Assembly: GCA_027214125.1 (NCBI GenBank)
Contig: JAPWHF010000004.1
Coordinates: 62,001-126,000 of the forward strand
DNA from: Zoogloeaceae bacterium G21618-S1
GTDB lineage: Bacteria > Pseudomonadota > Gammaproteobacteria > Burkholderiales > Rhodocyclaceae
DNA: 64,000 nt
Direction of reading: 5' to 3'
Positions 39,301-49,675 of the stretch are shown piece after piece; positions within the stretch are counted from its first letter, which is position 1; every line of letters starts with the position of its first letter. The notes under the pieces are model-generated. The model had not been told where the DNA came from. It made no database searches and worked only from the letters and a program-made list of their open reading frames with translations. The translations under genes and the position numbers were made by a program.

Positions 39301-39683
39301 CTCCTGGTCATTGGGGCGGCAGGCGCCTCCCCTAGGGTTTCACCCTATTATTGGAATAAGCTTTCATTTCCATGTCGCTACGACCACCGAATCGATAAAA
39401 TTCTTTCTTGATGTGCACTTTTCCCGCACCAGGATTTTCTCGTCGGGGGCTGACGTGGCATAATCATAGGCTTTCGGAAGCGGCCTTGTCGCTTCGTGGT
39501 TTCCACATGTGCGCACCACCGCTTGTGGCGCGTGCATCAGGGGCAGCACCTGACGCTCGCGTTTTTTCGCCCAACGGCCGCGAGGCCTGATCAGATGCGC
39601 TCCTGGAGGACCGCTCGCCACGGCTGTATCGCCGGTGGCGGGCGTTACGGTTTACAACCTGCAATCCTGGAGAATTCCGCGCC
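39301..39683. promoter_or_regulatory. maeB/pckG divergent control region
   Basis: 383 bp without a gene. The maeB side is A+T-rich (39340-39425). On the pckG side CATAAT (39459-39464) is a possible -10, and a roughly 210-nt leader follows. The leader holds hairpins at 39477-39495 (GAAGCG/CGCTTC) and 39516-39528, then the terminator-like structure listed separately. A GGAG lies about 12 nt before the pckG ATG. Confidence 0.45.
39529..39567 (+). terminator. Terminator-like hairpin inside the pckG leader
   Basis: CGCG (39529-39532) pairs with CGCG (39558-39561) and TCAGG (39537-39541) with CCTGA (39549-39553), with an internal loop and a 7-nt apical loop, followed at once by T6 (39562-39567). 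It reads in the pckG direction, 117 nt before the start codon, so it could be an attenuator or the end of a small RNA. Confidence 0.55.
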
Positions 39684-41525
<1,842 letters not shown>

Positions 41526-41563
41526 GCTGTACTGCCGGCCGCCGCCCCGCGGCCCGTCGCACC

Positions 41564-41596
41564 AACAAGCGCCGCCAGTCGGCGCTTGTTGCATTT
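41564..41596 (+). terminator. pckG terminator
   Basis: Perfect 10-bp stem AACAAGCGCC (41564-41573) and GGCGCTTGTT (41581-41590) with a 7-nt loop, followed by GCATTTTC. It lies 39 bp after the pckG stop. Confidence 0.8.
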
Positions 41597-41649
41597 TCAC
41601 GCCGCCCCGCGCGTTCTATGATGGCGACACGCCGCCACGGACTCCCCTG

Positions 41650-42819
41650 ATGACACCCTCGCCCCTGTCCCTCGCCGACCGCATGACCGACATCCGCCCC
41701 TTTCACGTGATGGAGCTGCTGCGCCGCGCCCGCGAACTCGAAGCCCAGGGCCGCGACATCATTCACATGGAGATCGGCGAGCCGGACTTTCCCAGCCCGC
41801 CGCCCGTGGTCGAAGCCGCCACCCGCTTCCTCGCCCGTGGCGATGTGCACTACACCCCGGCGCTGGGCATCGCGCCGCTGCGCGAAGCGATCGCGCGTTT
41901 CTATCAGGACCGTTTCGGCGCCGACGTCGCGCCCGAGCGCATCGTCGTCACCCCCGGCGCCTCAGGCGCGCTCATGCTCGCACTGGCGGCCACGACGAAT
42001 CCCGGCGACACCTGGCTGCTGCCCGACCCCACCTACCCCTCCAATCGCCATCTGGTGCGCGCCTTCGAGGGCGTCGCCCGTGCGGTGCCGGTCAATGCCG
42101 ACAGCGCCTATCAGCCCACCGTGACGGCGGTCGAAGCCGCCTGGCAGCCCAACACCCGCGGCCTCATTGTCGCCTCGCCGGCCAACCCGACTGGTACGCT
42201 GCTCACCCAAGCTGAAATCGACGCCCTGCGCCAGTCCGTACGGGCGCGCGGCGGTCATTTGATCGTGGACGAAATCTATCAGGGGCTGACCTACGGTGTG
42301 GATTCGAGTACCGCGCTAAAGACCATGGACGACGTGTTCGTGGTCAATAGCTTCAGCAAGTACTTTGGCATGACCGGTTGGCGGCTCGGCTGGCTGGTGG
42401 CACCTGAGGGCTATGCGCGCGAGATAGAGCGCCTCGCCCAGCACTTCTTCATCTCCGCCTCGACCATCGCCCAGCAAGCGGCACTGGCGGCGTTCAGCCC
42501 GGCCTGCCTGGACATCCTCGAAGCGCGTCGCCAGGCCTTCGCCGAGCGGCGCAACACCCTGCTGCCGGCACTGCGCGAACTCGGGTTTACGGTCGCATCC
42601 GAGCCGCAGGGCGCCTTCTATATCTATAGCGATGTCAGCGCGCTCACCGACGACAGTGAAACCCTCGCCCGCCGGCTGATCGAAGAAGCCGGCGTGGCCG
42701 CCACGCCGGGCATCGACTTCGGCGACAACCGCCCGCGCCAGCACCTGCGTTTCGCCTACACCACCAGCCAGTCCCGGCTGGCCGAAGCGGCCGAACGGAT
42801 TCGGCGCGTTTTGGCGTAA
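41650..42819 (+). CDS. Pyridoxal-phosphate-dependent aminotransferase, class I/II
   Basis: 389 residues. IHMEIGEPDFPSPPPVVEA near the N-terminus, SPANPTGT, then SFSKYFGMTGWRLGW with the PLP-binding Lys, and an Arg near the C-terminus (LRFAYTT) for the substrate carboxylate. Family includes aspartate/aromatic and alanine aminotransferases; the exact substrate cannot be told. Ribosome site is weak. Ends before a strong bidirectional terminator. Confidence 0.88.
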   Translation: MTPSPLSLADRMTDIRPFHVMELLRRARELEAQGRDIIHMEIGEPDFPSPPPVVEAATRFLARGDVHYTPALGIAPLREAIARFYQDRFGADVAPERIVVTPGASGALMLALAATTNPGDTWLLPDPTYPSNRHLVRAFEGVARAVPVNADSAYQPTVTAVEAAWQPNTRGLIVASPANPTGTLLTQAEIDALRQSVRARGGHLIVDEIYQGLTYGVDSSTALKTMDDVFVVNSFSKYFGMTGWRLGWLVAPEGYAREIERLAQHFFISASTIAQQAALAAFSPACLDILEARRQAFAERRNTLLPALRELGFTVASEPQGAFYIYSDVSALTDDSETLARRLIEEAGVAATPGIDFGDNRPRQHLRFAYTTSQSRLAEAAERIRRVLA

Positions 42820-42832
42820 AACCTACTGACGT

Positions 42833-42864
42833 AAAAAAAGGACGGCGCACAGCCGTCCTTTTTT
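42833..42864. terminator. Bidirectional terminator between aminotransferase and transglycosylase
   Basis: A7, then GGACGGC (42840-42846), GCACA loop and GCCGTCC (42852-42858), then T6. Symmetric A and T runs let it end transcripts from both converging genes. Confidence 0.9.
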
Positions 42865-42881
42865 CGTGATGCAATTGCCGC

Positions 42882-43613
42882 TCAGACGTCGGACTGAGCC
42901 GCCACCGCCGCCAGCCGTGCCTGCATCGACAGCACTTTCTTCGCATAGCGCGCATTCTCGTCACGCAGCGCGCCGCCGTAATACTGCAGCGCCGACTGCA
43001 ATGAACCGTAGCGGCGCAGACCTTCCTGAATGACCAGCGCCCCGACCCGCACATTGGTGACCGGGTCGAACAGAGACTCGGGCGTCGCATCCGGGCCGAT
43101 CTTGTCCTGATGGAAACGCGGAATCACCTGCATCAAGCCCTGCGCGCCCACAGTACTCTCGGCCAGCGGGTTGAAGCTCGACTCGATCGCCATCACGGCG
43201 ACAATCAGCAGCGGGTCCAGACCCAGTTCTTCAGCCGACTGCTCGGCGCGTGCCAGGGGGCCGAGCAAAGCGGTTTGCGACACCCGATAGCGACGCGCCA
43301 CGTAGCTGCGTACGCGCTCCAGCGCAGGGGACAGCTCAGTGTCGGCCGCAGCCACCACCGGCGGCGCCTGCAACAGGGCTTCAGGTTCATCAACATGCTC
43401 GAGCGCAGCCTGTGCAAGCACCGGTTCGGCATGGACTTGTTGCGCCAGACTGACGATCGGCCAGCCGCGCGCAGCTGACTGAGGTTCAATGACAGCGGCC
43501 ACCAGGGCGGCTGCCGACAGGAGTCCCAGGGCGATCACACTACCGTGGGCAAAATGCTTCAGAAACGCGCCGCTATGAGAAATGGCGCGCATCATGACCG
43601 TTGCGTTCTTCAT
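42882..43613 (-). CDS. Lytic transglycosylase, SLT domain
   Basis: 243 residues. N-terminal membrane anchor or uncleaved signal at about 22-42. SLT domain at about 130-225 with MAIESSFNPLAES (catalytic Glu144), GAQGLMQVIPRF and ALQYYGG. Cleaves peptidoglycan glycan strands to 1,6-anhydro-muropeptides, the substrates of AmpD encoded nearby. ATG at 43613 has GGAGG upstream; the open frame continues 56 codons further without support. Confidence 0.88.
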   Translation of the reverse strand: MKNATVMMRAISHSGAFLKHFAHGSVIALGLLSAAALVAAVIEPQSAARGWPIVSLAQQVHAEPVLAQAALEHVDEPEALLQAPPVVAAADTELSPALERVRSYVARRYRVSQTALLGPLARAEQSAEELGLDPLLIVAVMAIESSFNPLAESTVGAQGLMQVIPRFHQDKIGPDATPESLFDPVTNVRVGALVIQEGLRRYGSLQSALQYYGGALRDENARYAKKVLSMQARLAAVAAQSDV

Positions 43614-44019
43614 GGTGGTCCTCCAAGAGGCCCGCCTCTGCTCGCCAATACCATCGTCATGAAAAACGTCGGTGCAGCGCGGAACTCGCACGCCCGGATG
43701 GCTTGTTAGCCAGTCCTTGCGCCGAATCCTCGAAGAGTCGGGTCGCCAGTGGTGTCCCGCGTGACCGGTAAGATCACGCACTCACTCGATTTGACGATCC
43801 CACCAGGTCAGGGAGTGATCGCCACGCATATGCTGCAACGCAGCACGGATCGCACTCTATTGATTCGTATGGATTTTGTCAATTTTTTACCGCTAAAAAT
43901 GGTGGCAAAAATACCACAAATATGGCGGTGCGCCAGCACCGGCGCGGCTTCTGGCGGCGAAAAAAAACGGGGCCGAAGCCCCGTGTGAGAGTGCCTGCGA
44001 CACGCGCGAAAATGCGTCG
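43614..44019. promoter_or_regulatory. Intergenic region upstream of the lytic transglycosylase
   Basis: 406 bp without a recognised gene. The stretch 43843-43925 is A+T-rich and probably carries the transglycosylase promoter. The right end holds the terminator of the LysM gene (43960-43983). The middle (43640-43840) shows nothing I can name. Confidence 0.4.
43960..43983 (-). terminator. Terminator of the BON-LysM gene
   Basis: On the minus strand CGGGGC, TTCG tetraloop, GCCCCG and then T8. It lies 36 bp after the gene's stop. Very strong intrinsic terminator. Confidence 0.9.
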
Positions 44020-44523
44020 TTACGCTTGCGCCGGAATCCGCAGCACCTGACCCGGATAGATCTTGTCCGGATGCGACAGCATCGGCTTGTTGGCCTCGAA
44101 AATGACCATGTATTTGTTGGCGCTGCCGTAATGGGTTTTGGCAATCGCCGACAGCGTGTCACCCCGCGCCACAGTATGGAATTTTGCTTCCGGCTCCGGG
44201 CTGGTCACCACGATGGTGTCCTGCACCTCGCCCACACCGGCCACGTTGCCGGCAGCGAGCAGCACTTTTTCGCGCGTGGCCTGGTCGGGCGTCGTCCCAC
44301 CCACCGACACCACGCCGGCCGCACCGTCGAAGGCCACCGTCAGCCCTTCGATGGGCAGATTCAGCGTACGCACATAGTTGGCGATCGCTTCGGCCGCTTT
44401 GGCATTGGCCGCAGCCACTTTGTCGGCGGACGGATCCTTGGCGGCAGCCTCTTGGGCGGCCTTCGCCTCACCCGTGCCAAACAGCTTCTCGCCCGCTTCC
44501 TTGATGAAGTTGAACAGTCCCAT
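44020..44523 (-). CDS. kbp: BON-LysM protein, potassium-binding Kbp (YgaU) homologue
   Basis: 167 residues. MGLFNFIKEAGEKLFG at the start and FEANKPMLSHPDKIYPGQVLRIP at the end match E. coli Kbp closely. BON domain at about 40-108, LysM at about 114-164 (HTVARGDTLSAIAKTHYG). An alanine-rich insert at 18-45 makes it slightly longer than the 149-residue E. coli protein. Kbp binds potassium in the cytoplasm; no signal peptide here either. Confidence 0.88.
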   Translation of the reverse strand: MGLFNFIKEAGEKLFGTGEAKAAQEAAAKDPSADKVAAANAKAAEAIANYVRTLNLPIEGLTVAFDGAAGVVSVGGTTPDQATREKVLLAAGNVAGVGEVQDTIVVTSPEPEAKFHTVARGDTLSAIAKTHYGSANKYMVIFEANKPMLSHPDKIYPGQVLRIPAQA

Positions 44524-44627
44524 AACACCTCCTGCAGTTGGTCAATCGATTCCGGCCATTGCCCGGCTCAGGCCACTTTATACGGCACCCGCGTGTCACA
44601 CGCGCATGCGGACAACAAACGTAACAC

Positions 44628-45170
44628 TCAGCGACGCAATGAACTCACTACGCGCGACCAGTCAAAGCACGGCCCCGGATCGGTCTTGCGACCCGGCGCG
44701 ATGTCACTGTGGCCGACCACGTCTTCGAGCGGATGCTGGCGGGCCAGATCATCGATGAGCGCGTTGAGCTGCACATACTGCGCGTCGGCGAAGGGCTGAG
44801 TGTCCGAGCCTTCAAGTTCGACGCCGATCGAAAAATCATTGCAGCGCTCGCACTCACGCCAGGCGCTGACGCCCGCGTGCCAGGCGCGCGCGTGCGTGGG
44901 GACGCACTGAATCAGCTCACCATCGCGGCGAATGAAAAAATGCGCCGACACCCGCAAATGCGCAATACCCGCGAAGTAGGGATGCGCCGCCGGGTCCAGC
45001 CGATTACCGAACAGCGCAAGCACACCGTCTCCGCCGAACTGCTCCGGCGGCAGGCTGATGGCATGCACCACCAGCAGCCGCGCCGCTTGGCCGGCCGGAC
45101 GGAGATCAAAATTTGGGGAGGCGATCCAGCGCGCCCCGTCCAGCCAGCCGGCGGCGTCGAGTCGGCGCAC
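44628..45170 (-). CDS. ampD: 1,6-anhydro-N-acetylmuramyl-L-alanine amidase AmpD
   Basis: 180 residues. Zinc ligands His36 (LLVVHAISL), His154 (VVGHSDIAPG) and Asp164, with Lys162 (GRKTDPGP) and Glu in IGVELEGSD as catalytic residues, positions close to those of E. coli AmpD. Cytoplasmic recycling of anhydro-muropeptides. GTG start 5 bp after the pilR stop, so probably the last gene of the pilS-pilR transcript. Confidence 0.92.
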   Translation of the reverse strand: MRRLDAAGWLDGARWIASPNFDLRPAGQAARLLVVHAISLPPEQFGGDGVLALFGNRLDPAAHPYFAGIAHLRVSAHFFIRRDGELIQCVPTHARAWHAGVSAWRECERCNDFSIGVELEGSDTQPFADAQYVQLNALIDDLARQHPLEDVVGHSDIAPGRKTDPGPCFDWSRVVSSLRR

Positions 45171-45175
45171 GCGGC

Positions 45176-46555
45176 TCAGTCCTTCATCCCCAGCCGCTCC
45201 ATGCGATAGCGCAAAGAGCGGAAGGTCACTTTCAGCAGGCGCGCGGCGGCGGTGCGATTGCCTTCGGTTTCGGCCAGCGCTTCGACAATGGCCTGACGTT
45301 CCGCGGTGTCGAGGTAGTCCTGCAAGCCGGTGCGCATGGCGTCGCCATGGCCGTTGCCGGCCGTGGGCTCGTTGCCGATCAGCGGCTCCAGCGCCAGGTC
45401 TTCGACATGGATGATGTCGCCGGCCGACAGCGCCAGCGCGCGCTCGAGAATGTTCTCCAGCTCCCGTACGTTGCCCGGGAAGCTATAGCCGCGCAGCGCC
45501 TCGACGGCTTGCGTCGACAAGCGGGGCAAGGGCATGCCGGCCTCTTCGGCCAGGCGGGCAAGCAAGGCCTCGGCCAGCGAGCCGATATCTTCGCGCCGCT
45601 CGCGCAGCGCCGGCATCTTGAGTTCGATGACATTCAGTCGGTAGAACAAGTCCTGCCGGAAACGGTTCTCTTCGACCAGCGCGCGCAGATTCTGGTGCGT
45701 GGCGCTGACGATGCGCACGTCCACCGGTTGCTCGACGGTTTCGCCAATGCGACGCACCCGCTTCTCCTGAATCACCCGCAGCAGTTTGACCTGCATCGAC
45801 AGCGGCAGATCGGCGACTTCGTCGAGAAACAAGGTGCCGCCATTGGCCGCCTGAAAGAAACCATCGCGGTCGCTGTCGGCGCCGGTGAACGCACCTTTGC
45901 GATAGCCGAAGAATTCGCTTTCCATCAGGTTTTCGGGGATTGCGCCGCAGTTGACGCCCACAAACGCCCCCGCCACCCGCGGCCCCAGCCCGTGAATGGC
46001 GCGCGCCGCGCGTTCCTTGCCGCTGCCGGACTCGCCAGACACATACACCGGCGCCTGGCTGCGGGCGAGCTTCTCGATCAGCTGGCGCACCTGCTCCATA
46101 GCCTGCGATTCGCCAATCAGAAAAGCGCTGGCGTCCTTGCGGGTTTCTTCGTTGGCCGCATCGGGCAGGCGGAACACCGACTTGATCAGCGCGCGCAACT
46201 GCTCGAGCGACACCGGTTTGGCCAGGTAGTCGAAGGCGCCGGCCTTGAGTGCAATGACCGCGTTTTCCATGCTGCCGTAGGCGGTGATGACGGCCACCGG
46301 CAGGTCGGTGCAGTGCTCGTTGATGTAGCGCACCAGCTCCAGACCCTCGCCATCGGGCAGACGCATGTCGGTCAAGCACAGCCGGTATTTGTTCTTGGCA
46401 AGCAGCTCCCGCGCCTCGGCCACCGAGCCGGCTGAGTGGGAACCCAGGCCCATGCGGATGAGCGTCATCTCCAGCAGTTCGCGGATGTCTTCTTCATCGT
46501 CGACCACCAGTACATCGGGGCCGGGGGGGCGGTTGCGTCGTTCAGTCTTGCTCAT
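45176..46555 (-). CDS. pilR: Sigma-54 response regulator PilR
   Basis: 459 residues. Receiver with Asp63 and Lys113 (LAKPVS), AAA+ domain with GESGSGKE Walker A at 174-181 and GAFTGA at 221-226 for sigma-54 contact, and a Fis-type helix-turn-helix at the end (GNRTAAARLLKVTFRSLRYRM). Downstream of its kinase with a 4-base overlap. In relatives it activates the type IV pilin gene; no pilin gene lies in this window. Confidence 0.93.
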   Translation of the reverse strand: MSKTERRNRPPGPDVLVVDDEEDIRELLEMTLIRMGLGSHSAGSVAEARELLAKNKYRLCLTDMRLPDGEGLELVRYINEHCTDLPVAVITAYGSMENAVIALKAGAFDYLAKPVSLEQLRALIKSVFRLPDAANEETRKDASAFLIGESQAMEQVRQLIEKLARSQAPVYVSGESGSGKERAARAIHGLGPRVAGAFVGVNCGAIPENLMESEFFGYRKGAFTGADSDRDGFFQAANGGTLFLDEVADLPLSMQVKLLRVIQEKRVRRIGETVEQPVDVRIVSATHQNLRALVEENRFRQDLFYRLNVIELKMPALRERREDIGSLAEALLARLAEEAGMPLPRLSTQAVEALRGYSFPGNVRELENILERALALSAGDIIHVEDLALEPLIGNEPTAGNGHGDAMRTGLQDYLDTAERQAIVEALAETEGNRTAAARLLKVTFRSLRYRMERLGMKD

Positions 46556-48105
46556 GGCTGGCTCATTCCGGTGAGGCAGAAGTGCGCGCCGGCCGCGCTG
46601 TCGCGCAAGGTCAGCGTGGCCCGGTTGGCATCCGCCAGTTCGCGCGCGATATACAGCCCCAAGCCGGTTCCCTTGGCATGCGTGGTAAAGAAGGGCTCAA
46701 ACAGGTGCGCCTGATTTTCGGCGCTGATGCCGGGCCCGTCGTCTTCAATGCTCAAACGCGTCCGGCTCCCGTCACAGTCGGCAGACACACGGATCGCCCC
46801 GGCCGTCGGCGGCGCATAGCGTCGGGCATTGACCAGCAGGTTCCACAGAATCTGATGCAGGTGCGCGCGGTCGAAGGCGAGCGTCAGCGATGTGGGGATA
46901 TCGACCGCCACCTGCGCCTTGTCGGCCTCGCCGTGCAGAGTGAACTCTTCGAGCAATTCGGCAACGAAAGCATGCAAAGGCAAGGCCTCCTGCAAGGCAC
47001 GATCACGACGCCCCAGGGAGAGCACGTCACGCACCAGCTGCTCGATGCGCAGCGCGTTGTTGTTGATGATGCGGATCAGCTTGGCCTGACTTTCGGCGCG
47101 CTTCTCCTCACCCAGCAACTCGGCCGCTTGCGTGACTGCGGTGAGCGGGTTGCGAATTTCGTGGGCGATGCTGGCGGTCAGCCGCCCCAGCGCCGCCAGC
47201 TTGATCTGCTGTGCCTGCGCCTGCACTTCATCGAGGTCTTGCAAGTAGATGACCGTATGGCCATCGTCGCCCTCAGCCCGCACAATCCGACACCGAACCG
47301 GCTTGCCGCCCTTGGGCAGGCACTGATGCCCATCGCTGTCGGCCGCCGGGTCGGCCAGCACCTTGATCAGTGCCGGGAAATGATCGGTCATCACATCGCC
47401 GACCGGCAGCGGAGCGCCGAGCAAGGCAGCGGCCTGCGGATTGGCCTGACGGATGCGCAAGCTCGCGTCGAGCACGATCGCCCCGTCGTGCATGTCTTCA
47501 ATGATGCGCTCGTTGATCGCCTGCTGACGGGCCAGGTCGATACCGCGCGAGCGCGCCAGGCTTTCGTTGGTCAGTGCGCGACTCGCCAGCAAGCGCGCGG
47601 TCAGCGCCACCCCGAAGAAGCCGACGCACACCATGCCGACCACGAAAAAGTCGTTGGCTTCACCCCGATCGAGGAAACGCACGCTGTTCTCGGCCAGCAC
47701 CGCCACGGTCGCCGACGCCGCATAAAACAACACCCAGCGTCCGTAGCCGACCAGGCCGCCACCGGCCAGCAGCACCGTGAGCAGCATCGGCAAACCGCCA
47801 CGCGTGCCGCCGCTGACGGCCATCATCAGCGTCAGCGAACCGATGTCGAGCAGCATCTGCAGGGTCACCACCCGATTGAAGCCGAGCCGCTGCACCGCAT
47901 CAGGGAAGCCCAGCGCCAGCACACCAAACAAGTACAGGGCGGCAAACGCCAGGAACAGCCCCGGCGCCTCTTCGCCCAGGCCGATACTCTTGCCGAAGAA
48001 CAGAAAAATCGCCGCCATGGTCAGGCGGAACAGATTCAGGTAGCGCAGAGAGCGCCGGCGCGCCAGATCGGCGGAAATGTCGTCAAGGCTCTCCGTGATG
48101 GCCAT
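46552..48105 (-). CDS. pilS: Sensor histidine kinase PilS
   Basis: 517 residues. Six N-terminal membrane helices (about 25-175), PAS domain at about 195-295, HisKA with His315 in ASIAHEIRNPLTA, HATPase at about 425-515 with GTGLGLYIAREL. Order, overlap with the sigma-54 regulator and topology identify PilS. Confidence 0.92.
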   Translation of the reverse strand: MAITESLDDISADLARRRSLRYLNLFRLTMAAIFLFFGKSIGLGEEAPGLFLAFAALYLFGVLALGFPDAVQRLGFNRVVTLQMLLDIGSLTLMMAVSGGTRGGLPMLLTVLLAGGGLVGYGRWVLFYAASATVAVLAENSVRFLDRGEANDFFVVGMVCVGFFGVALTARLLASRALTNESLARSRGIDLARQQAINERIIEDMHDGAIVLDASLRIRQANPQAAALLGAPLPVGDVMTDHFPALIKVLADPAADSDGHQCLPKGGKPVRCRIVRAEGDDGHTVIYLQDLDEVQAQAQQIKLAALGRLTASIAHEIRNPLTAVTQAAELLGEEKRAESQAKLIRIINNNALRIEQLVRDVLSLGRRDRALQEALPLHAFVAELLEEFTLHGEADKAQVAVDIPTSLTLAFDRAHLHQILWNLLVNARRYAPPTAGAIRVSADCDGSRTRLSIEDDGPGISAENQAHLFEPFFTTHAKGTGLGLYIARELADANRATLTLRDSAAGAHFCLTGMSQP

Positions 48106-48108
48106 GTC

Positions 48109-48360
48109 TCAGCTGTCGTCGCGACCGCGCGCGTGCGCCTCGCAGCAGAAGAACTCACCACCGTAGCGCACCCCTTCGCTCTCGGGCACGTGCACGCCGC
48201 AGCGCTGGCAGGACAACATTCGCGTGGACGCCTGAGTCTCGCCGCCGCGCTGCGCGCCCGGCCGAGACCCGCTACCCGGCGGGATTTTGGGTTTGCTCAG
48301 CACGCGGCGAACCCAGTAGATGACAAACAGGACGAGGAGGAAAACGAGCAGTTTCGACAC
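48109..48360 (-). CDS. PP0621-like small membrane protein with zinc-ribbon-like cysteines
   Basis: 83 residues. One N-terminal helix (about 4-20), a flexible Gly/Pro/Ser linker, then CQRCGVHVP and FFCCEAH, a four-cysteine arrangement that could bind zinc. This small family is regularly found just upstream of pilS in betaproteobacteria. Spacing to pilS is 3 bp. Function unknown. Confidence 0.8.
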   Translation of the reverse strand: MSKLLVFLLVLFVIYWVRRVLSKPKIPPGSGSRPGAQRGGETQASTRMLSCQRCGVHVPESEGVRYGGEFFCCEAHARGRDDS

Positions 48361-48428
48361 GATCTCGGTGCGCCGCGATGGAAGCGAAAAAGTTTAGCAC
48401 GCGGGGCGGCACGCGCCCCGGGCTCAGA

Positions 48429-49586
48429 TCAAAGCGCGACCAGGCGCTCGCAGGCGGCGTCGAGCGTATCGTCGTGCTTGGCAAAGCAGAAGCGCACCAC
48501 GCCCTCGTCCTCGGCGTCGGCCGAAAACGCCGACACCGGAATCGCCGCCACTTTCATCTCGCGGGTCAGCCATTCGACAAACGCGGTATCGGGCACATCG
48601 CGGATCGCGCGGTAGCGCGCCAGCTGAAAGTAGGTGCCCGAGCACGGCAGCAACTCGAAGCGCGAGGTGGCCAGCGCGGCGCGGAAGCGATCGCGCTTGG
48701 CCTGATAGAAGGCGGCCAGCCCGAGATGGCGCGAGGCGTCGGCCATGTAGTCGGCCAGCGCGTACTGCACCGGTGTGATCACAGTGAACACGTTGAACTG
48801 ATGCACCTTGCGAAACTCAGCCATCAACGCCGCCGGCGCCACCACGTAGCCGACCTTCCAGCCGGTGATGTGATAGGTCTTGCCGAAGCCGGAGACGATC
48901 ACGCTGCGCTCGGCCAACGCCGGATGGCGCGCACAGCTCTCATGCTGGCGGCCGTCGAAAACGATGTGCTCGTACACCTCGTCCGACACGATCACGATGT
49001 CGGTGCCGCGCACCAGCTCGGCCAGGCGCGTCATGTCCTCGGCCGACCACACGCTGCCGGTCGGATTGTGGGGGCTGTTGATCATGATCATGCGGGTGCG
49101 CGGGGTGATGTGCGCCGCCACCGCTGCCCAGTCTGGCCGGTACTCCGGCGCATGCAAGGCCATGCGCACCACCCGGCCGCCCTGCAACTCGATGGCCGGC
49201 GCGTACGAGTCGTACACCGGCTCGAAGACGATTACCTCGTCGCCCGGATGCACCAGCGCAGCCACCGCGGTGAACAGCCCCTGCGTGGCACCGGCGGTCA
49301 CCGTGACCTCGGTATCGGGGTCGTAGCGCGTGCCGTACAAATCGGCCACCTTCGCCGCAATCGCCTCGCGCAGCACGGCCACGCCGGCCATCGGTGGGTA
49401 CTGGTTGTAGCCCTCGCGCATCCAGTGCGACACGCGGTCGAACAACACTGGCTCGGCATTGAAGTCAGGAAAGCCCTGCGACAGATTGATCGCACCAGCC
49501 TCGGCCGCCATGCGCGACATCACGGTAAAAATGGTGGTGCCGACCTTCGGCAGGCGGGACGAAACAGCAACGGCGCAATCGGGCAT
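48429..49586 (-). CDS. Methionine/aromatic aminotransferase, PLP-dependent (YbdL type)
   Basis: 385 residues. INLSQGFPDFNAEP at the N-terminus, INSPHNPTGSVW, SDEVYEHIVFDG and VSGFGKTYHITGWKVGYVVAP with the PLP Lys. These motifs follow the kynurenine/methionine aminotransferase branch (E. coli YbdL). It stands head to head with mtnA (89 bp), which fits a role in turning 2-oxo-4-methylthiobutyrate into methionine. Followed by the PP0621-like gene. Confidence 0.87.
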   Translation of the reverse strand: MPDCAVAVSSRLPKVGTTIFTVMSRMAAEAGAINLSQGFPDFNAEPVLFDRVSHWMREGYNQYPPMAGVAVLREAIAAKVADLYGTRYDPDTEVTVTAGATQGLFTAVAALVHPGDEVIVFEPVYDSYAPAIELQGGRVVRMALHAPEYRPDWAAVAAHITPRTRMIMINSPHNPTGSVWSAEDMTRLAELVRGTDIVIVSDEVYEHIVFDGRQHESCARHPALAERSVIVSGFGKTYHITGWKVGYVVAPAALMAEFRKVHQFNVFTVITPVQYALADYMADASRHLGLAAFYQAKRDRFRAALATSRFELLPCSGTYFQLARYRAIRDVPDTAFVEWLTREMKVAAIPVSAFSADAEDEGVVRFCFAKHDDTLDAACERLVAL

Positions 49587-49662
49587 GACAATCCAGGCGG
49601 CAAAGGCAAAAGACGATTCTCGCAGAGCCCATCAAGCGCGCCAAGCGAAGCGGCCACAGCGA

Positions 49663-49668
49663 TACAAT
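49663..49668 (+). promoter_or_regulatory. Possible -10 box (TACAAT) overlapping the mtnA start region
   Basis: TACAAT ends 8 nt before the ATG at 49676. If used, the transcript would begin at or almost at that ATG and be leaderless. No good -35. Confidence 0.3.
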
Positions 49669-49675
49669 GGCGGCC

